A stretch of DNA of 64,000 nucleotides from CAZHEV01 sp964531335 [NCBI: uncultured bacterium] (GTDB lineage Bacteria > Eisenbacteria > RBG-16-71-46 > CAZHEV01). A model generated the notes under the pieces. That model did no database searches, was not told the DNA's origin, and was given only the letters and a program-made list of their open reading frames with translations. Where the stretch lies: assembly GCA_964531335.1 (NCBI GenBank), contig CAZHEV010000016.1, positions 1-64,000 of the forward strand, written 5' to 3'. The position numbers and the translations under genes were made by a program. Positions 60,857 to 64,000 of the stretch are shown in pieces; within the stretch, counting starts at the first letter, position 1, and each line of letters opens with the position of its first letter.

Positions 60857-61212
60857 GTCGGCGCTGTGTCGGCATTGGCAGACGAGCTCCTGGGACATGC
60901 CTCAGGCGTCACGGATAGTCTGCGGGGCTGGAGAAAATGGCCAGAGAGGATCGATGGCCGCCAGATTCGAGCGCCCGCAGGTTCACGTATACGTGTACGA
61001 GGTTACGATTCCGTTCGCTAGCGACATGAAAGGAGCTTGTCACACCAATTGCCCTTTTGGGTGTGCAGGCAGAACGCGGGTTTGTGTGGTAACACACAGG
61101 CCGAACTTGTCTCTACATGGCACCGCCGGAATGGAGGAGGCAATTCTAAGAGGCTCCTCAGGCTGCATGAAACTGTGTGTTGACATCTCGGGGAGGCATT
61201 GCAGGAGATAAG
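60857..61212. other. Intergenic region with palindrome, no gene seen
   Basis: 356 bases between the OmpA lipoprotein and the M48 protease genes. The only notable element is the palindrome TGTGTGgtaaCACACA at 61083-61098, about 115 bases before the protease start, a possible operator. No frame reads as protein. Confidence 0.4.
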
Positions 61213-62661
61213 ATGATGAGCCGCAAAAAGGTTTTTGCCGCTGCAACGATTCTAGTATTACTTCTGGTCTCGCTCTCTTGCGCCATCAATCCCGTAAGCG
61301 GCAAGAGAGAATTCATGCTGGTTTCGGAACAGGACGAAATCGCCATGGGAAAACAGGCAGATCAGGAAATCAGCCAGACCTACGGCATCTATGAAGAAAG
61401 TCCGGCGTTGTCGAATTACGTCAACCAAATCGGTCAGAACATAGCCGGGGCTACGCAGCGGCCGGATATGGAATACCATTTTCAGGTGCTGGACTCACCG
61501 GTCGTGAACGCATTTGCCGGGCCTGGCGGATACGTTTACGTGACACGAGGCATTCTGGCCTACTTCACCGACGAGGCGGAAATGGCCGGGGTCATCGGAC
61601 ACGAACTCGGCCACGTGAATGCCAGGCACATAGCGCAACAGATGACCCAAATGCAGGTTACACAGCTCGGGCTCGGGGTCGGCATGATAGTTTCGGAAGA
61701 TTTCAGAAAATACGCCGGTCTGGCCCAGTTGGGCGTAAGCATGATGTATCTCAAATTCAGCCGGGATGACGAGCGCCAGGCCGATGATCTCGGAGTCGAA
61801 TACGTCAGCAAGTCGGGTTATGACGCTTATAGGATGGCTGCAATGTTTGGGACTTTGGAAAGACTCAATCCGGCCGGCAGCGGTAGCCTGCCTGCCTGGT
61901 TATCAACTCATCCCGATCCGGGGGACCGTGCTGCGGCGGTGAACAGCAAAACCGCTGAATGGCGCCAGAAACTCGGTCAAACTCAGTATGCGGTTAAGCG
62001 CGACGAGTATTTGAAAATGGTCAGCGGAATCATCTACGGCGAAGACCCTCGCCAGGGATACGTTGAAGGCAATGTATTTTACCATCCGACCATGAGATTC
62101 ACCTTGCCGGTTCCAAGCGGTTGGCAGGTGAGCAACATGCCTTCGCAGATCCAGATGGTCTCGGAAAAGCAGGACGCCGTTATTCTGCTTATGTTGGATA
62201 ATTCCGCTTCGGTCTCTCAGGCCGCAAGTCGATTCGTGAAAGACACCAATGCGACCGTGCAGTCGAGACAACAGTTGGTAGTCAACGGACTTCAGGCTGA
62301 AAAAGTCATTGCGCGGTTGATCTCCGGAGAGCAGACACATCAGACCATGTCCTACTTCATTTCCAAAGGAGGGACCATTTATGCCCTTCATGGACTGAGC
62401 GGACCTAACGAATATTCACAGTATTCCGCGACGTTTTCCAAGACATTCGGCGGGTTCAAGACCCTGACCGATCAGCCCAAAATCAACGTGAACCCGGAGA
62501 GGCTTGTTGTTAAAACCGTGACCACAGCCGGCAGTTTGAGAGCGATTTTGAAGCAATTCGGTACGCCGGACGGCGAACTCGGGAACCTGGCCGTCTTAAA
62601 CGGAATGCAGCTTGAGGACGCTGTGAGCGCGGGGACTTTGATAAAGACACTGGTGAGATGA
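61213..62661 (+). CDS. M48-family metalloprotease lipoprotein (BepA/LoiP-like)
   Basis: A 482-residue lipoprotein (lipobox LSLSC near residue 23). The M48 domain has the HELGH zinc motif at residues 130-134 and a third ligand in FSRDDERQADDLGVEY. It has PVVNAFAGPGGYVYVTRG and STHPDPGDRAAAV, as in periplasmic M48C proteases that control outer-membrane protein assembly. The C-terminal 200 residues (HPTMRFTLPVPSGWQV and onward) form a DUF-type domain common in such proteins. Start ATG 61213 with GGAG. Confidence 0.9.
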   Translation: MMSRKKVFAAATILVLLLVSLSCAINPVSGKREFMLVSEQDEIAMGKQADQEISQTYGIYEESPALSNYVNQIGQNIAGATQRPDMEYHFQVLDSPVVNAFAGPGGYVYVTRGILAYFTDEAEMAGVIGHELGHVNARHIAQQMTQMQVTQLGLGVGMIVSEDFRKYAGLAQLGVSMMYLKFSRDDERQADDLGVEYVSKSGYDAYRMAAMFGTLERLNPAGSGSLPAWLSTHPDPGDRAAAVNSKTAEWRQKLGQTQYAVKRDEYLKMVSGIIYGEDPRQGYVEGNVFYHPTMRFTLPVPSGWQVSNMPSQIQMVSEKQDAVILLMLDNSASVSQAASRFVKDTNATVQSRQQLVVNGLQAEKVIARLISGEQTHQTMSYFISKGGTIYALHGLSGPNEYSQYSATFSKTFGGFKTLTDQPKINVNPERLVVKTVTTAGSLRAILKQFGTPDGELGNLAVLNGMQLEDAVSAGTLIKTLVR

Positions 62662-62804
62662 CCGTGCTCAAGAACAACATGGAGAAGGTCTTAATGAGGG
62701 GTCAAAAGAGCCACAATCCTGGTGGCAACCGACGAGCCACGGGCCTAGAACTCGTCGGGCATGTAGAGAATCGGCGAGGTCCGGGCAGACGTAAGGAGGT
62801 CAAG

Positions 62805-63470
62805 ATGAAGAAGTTCATCGCATTGGGTTTGGCAAGCGTGTTGGTGTTTGGGAGTCTTAGCTGCGGCTGGAGTCGAGCAGAGAAGGGAGCGGCCATAGGT
62901 GCCGGTTCGGGGGCCGTAGTCGGCGGTGTCATCGGGAAGAAGGCCGGCAACACTGCGGCCGGCGCGATCATAGGCGCCACTGTCGGGGGGGCGACTGGAG
63001 CGATCATCGGCGACTACATGGACAAGCAGGCAGCCGAGCTGCAAGAGAAGCTCGATAACGCGAGGATCGAGCGAATCGGGGAAGGCATCAAGGTCACCTT
63101 TGATTCAGGGATTCTGTTTGATTTTGACAAGTCCACTTTAAGGTCTGCAAGTCAGGTACAACTCAGGAATTTTGCCGAGGCTTTAAAGAAGTACGAGGAC
63201 ACGGAGATTTTCATCGCGGGGCATACCGATGCCACCGGCCCGGAGGATTACAACATGACGTTGTCGCGGCAGCGGGCGGAGTCGGTCGCGAACTACCTGG
63301 ACGGCCTGGGAGTGAGCCGGACACGGTTTACGGTATCGGGATTAGGGGAGACCCAGCCCGTCGCGAACAACGACACCTCTGAAGGCCAGCAGCTCAATCG
63401 CAGGGTCGAAGTCGCCATATATGCAAATGCCAAGCTGAAGGAGGCGGCCAAGGAAGAAGCCCAAGGCTAG
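62805..63470 (+). CDS. OmpA-family lipoprotein with glycine-zipper domain
   Basis: A 221-residue protein. The lipoprotein signal ends at SLSC (near residue 20). A glycine-zipper region (about 27-70: GAAIGAGSGAVVGGVIGKKAG and further GG/AA repeats) can insert in or line membranes. An OmpA domain follows (about 95-210) with FDFDKSTLRSASQVQLRNF, AGHTDATGPEDYN and LSRQRAESVANYL. The start ATG 62805 has AAGGAGG; a frame from 62658 overlaps the protease gene and lacks a signal. Confidence 0.9.
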   Translation: MKKFIALGLASVLVFGSLSCGWSRAEKGAAIGAGSGAVVGGVIGKKAGNTAAGAIIGATVGGATGAIIGDYMDKQAAELQEKLDNARIERIGEGIKVTFDSGILFDFDKSTLRSASQVQLRNFAEALKKYEDTEIFIAGHTDATGPEDYNMTLSRQRAESVANYLDGLGVSRTRFTVSGLGETQPVANNDTSEGQQLNRRVEVAIYANAKLKEAAKEEAQG

Positions 63471-63612
63471 CCTGATCGGAATCAAGCCTCCTGACGCAAG
63501 GGAGGTGGGAAGAACCGGAGAGCACCGGGATAAGGGAAGAGTCGGGAAACACGATGATTGTGTCAGACCCGCACGGTTTTCAGGCAAGGCGGATCGCTGA
63601 GTCCGTCAGTTC

Positions 63613-63664
63613 ACCAGGCGAGAAGGGTGAAGACCCTTAAAGGGCCATGGGGCGCTCGCCAGGT
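63613..63664 (+). other. Nested hairpin upstream of the last lipoprotein gene
   Basis: Outer stem ACC-A-GGCGAG (63613-63622) with CTCGCC-A-GGT (63655-63664), with one mismatch, enclosing an inner stem AAGGGT (63623-63628) with ACCCTT (63633-63638). It ends 23 bases before the ATG at 63688, a position suited to an mRNA leader element. Confidence 0.35.
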
Positions 63665-63687
63665 TTTAGCAAAAGAGGTCACTTAGC

Positions 63688-64000
63688 ATGAAACGACTTC
63701 ACGTCAGTATTGTCACCCTCGCTATGATCGCCGCGGTCGTCATCGCGGGGTGCAAAGAGAACAGCGAGAGCGACAAGGGACTTACCGCTCAGGCGCGACA
63801 AGAGCCGAAGCAGAGCTCTGAAACTATGGTCATCCCGGCAGGGACCAATGTCGTAGCAGCGCTCGATTCGCGGCTTACCACGGAGACGAACGTAACCGGC
63901 GAGCGGTTCGCCGCCACGACGACCGATCCCATCGTCGTCGACGGCAGGACCGTCGTTCCGGCCGGCGCACGAATCCATGGGGTGCTGCGTGACGTCCTGG
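63688..64000 (+). CDS. Lipoprotein with a VPAG-type beta domain, partial at window edge
   Basis: ATG 63688 after AGAGG opens a frame that runs off the window (104 codons seen). The lipobox is VIAGC near residue 21. The mature part has MVIPAGTNVVAALDSRLTTE, RFAATTTDPIVVDGRTVVPAG and ARIHGVLRDV, a beta-rich module recurrent in envelope proteins of Acidobacteria and relatives (from memory). Function is unknown. Confidence 0.7.
   Translation, partial: MKRLHVSIVTLAMIAAVVIAGCKENSESDKGLTAQARQEPKQSSETMVIPAGTNVVAALDSRLTTETNVTGERFAATTTDPIVVDGRTVVPAGARIHGVLRDVL

Noticed and set aside
1-64000. CRISPR array or rRNA operon
   Set aside because: No regularly spaced repeats and no conserved rRNA segments were seen on either strand.

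Overview
The window is GC-rich bacterial chromosome from a diderm (Gram-negative type) organism. Evidence for an outer membrane is the set of lipoproteins with lipoboxes, two OmpA-domain lipoproteins, an M48 lipoprotein protease and a relic of a YcbB-type L,D-transpeptidase. Housekeeping genes (ileS of the long IleS2 type, miaB, nadA, queG, cydAB, a FabL-type enoyl reductase, dodecin) are bacterial. Two secreted proteins end in the same tail, W-G-x-V-K-A-x-Y-R. As far as I recall, tails of this kind are seen in FCB-group-related candidate phyla such as Eisenbacteria or Krumholzibacteria. That is only a weak taxonomic hint, and no rRNA or tRNA gene was found to anchor the assignment. Cytochrome bd oxidase, a photolyase and a B12-type photoreceptor suggest exposure to low oxygen and to light.

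Layout. 1-4.3 kb: a tandem duplication of a secreted beta-propeller gene followed by an M23 peptidase gene. One M23 copy is intact (running off the window edge) and the other is cut after its signal peptide, abutting a ComM fragment. A candidate structured RNA lies upstream. 4.5-13.3 kb: a CocE/NonD hydrolase lipoprotein, an AbrB-Doc toxin-antitoxin pair, a sulfatase-fold membrane protein lacking key active-site residues, a polysaccharide flippase, a glycosyltransferase and proline dehydrogenase. 13.4-18.1 kb: queG, cydBA and a TIGR01777 epimerase. 18.3-23.8 kb: a decayed small gene, a CarH/LitR-like B12 photoreceptor repressor in an operon with a class II photolyase, a sulfatase-like fragment and a full sulfatase-fold protein. 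24-29 kb: nadA, a B12-binding radical SAM protein, miaB and a pteridine-reductase-like SDR. 29.2-35.2 kb: a six-gene operon with two cytidylate-kinase-like/BON proteins, a TauE/SafE permease, a histidine kinase and two response regulators. 35.4-42.3 kb: a secreted WG-tail protein, AmrS, and a surface-glycan cluster (glycosyltransferase, sulfotransferase, FemAB-like acyltransferase, polysaccharide deacetylase). 42.3-48.2 kb: dodecin, Nudix, fabL-like, TGS GTPase, radical SAM, HAD phosphatase, a second WG-tail protein and a minimal zincin. 48.2-53.7 kb: ileS with a duplicated 3' end, a broken L,D-transpeptidase gene and a CaCA exchanger. 54-64 kb: secreted or anchored proteins of unknown function, a LuxR-type regulator, a group II intron whose reverse transcriptase is frameshifted, a baeRF-like protein and a set of envelope lipoproteins. 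From about 56.3 kb the genes look less GC-rich than those before.

The most novel candidates are the kinase-like/BON/TauE/two-component operon, the shared C-terminal tail on secreted proteins, the candidate pseudoknotted RNA near 4.1-4.25 kb, and the conserved 12-codon leader ORFs overlapping the TTG start of the duplicated propeller genes. No CRISPR array and no complete insertion sequence was seen.
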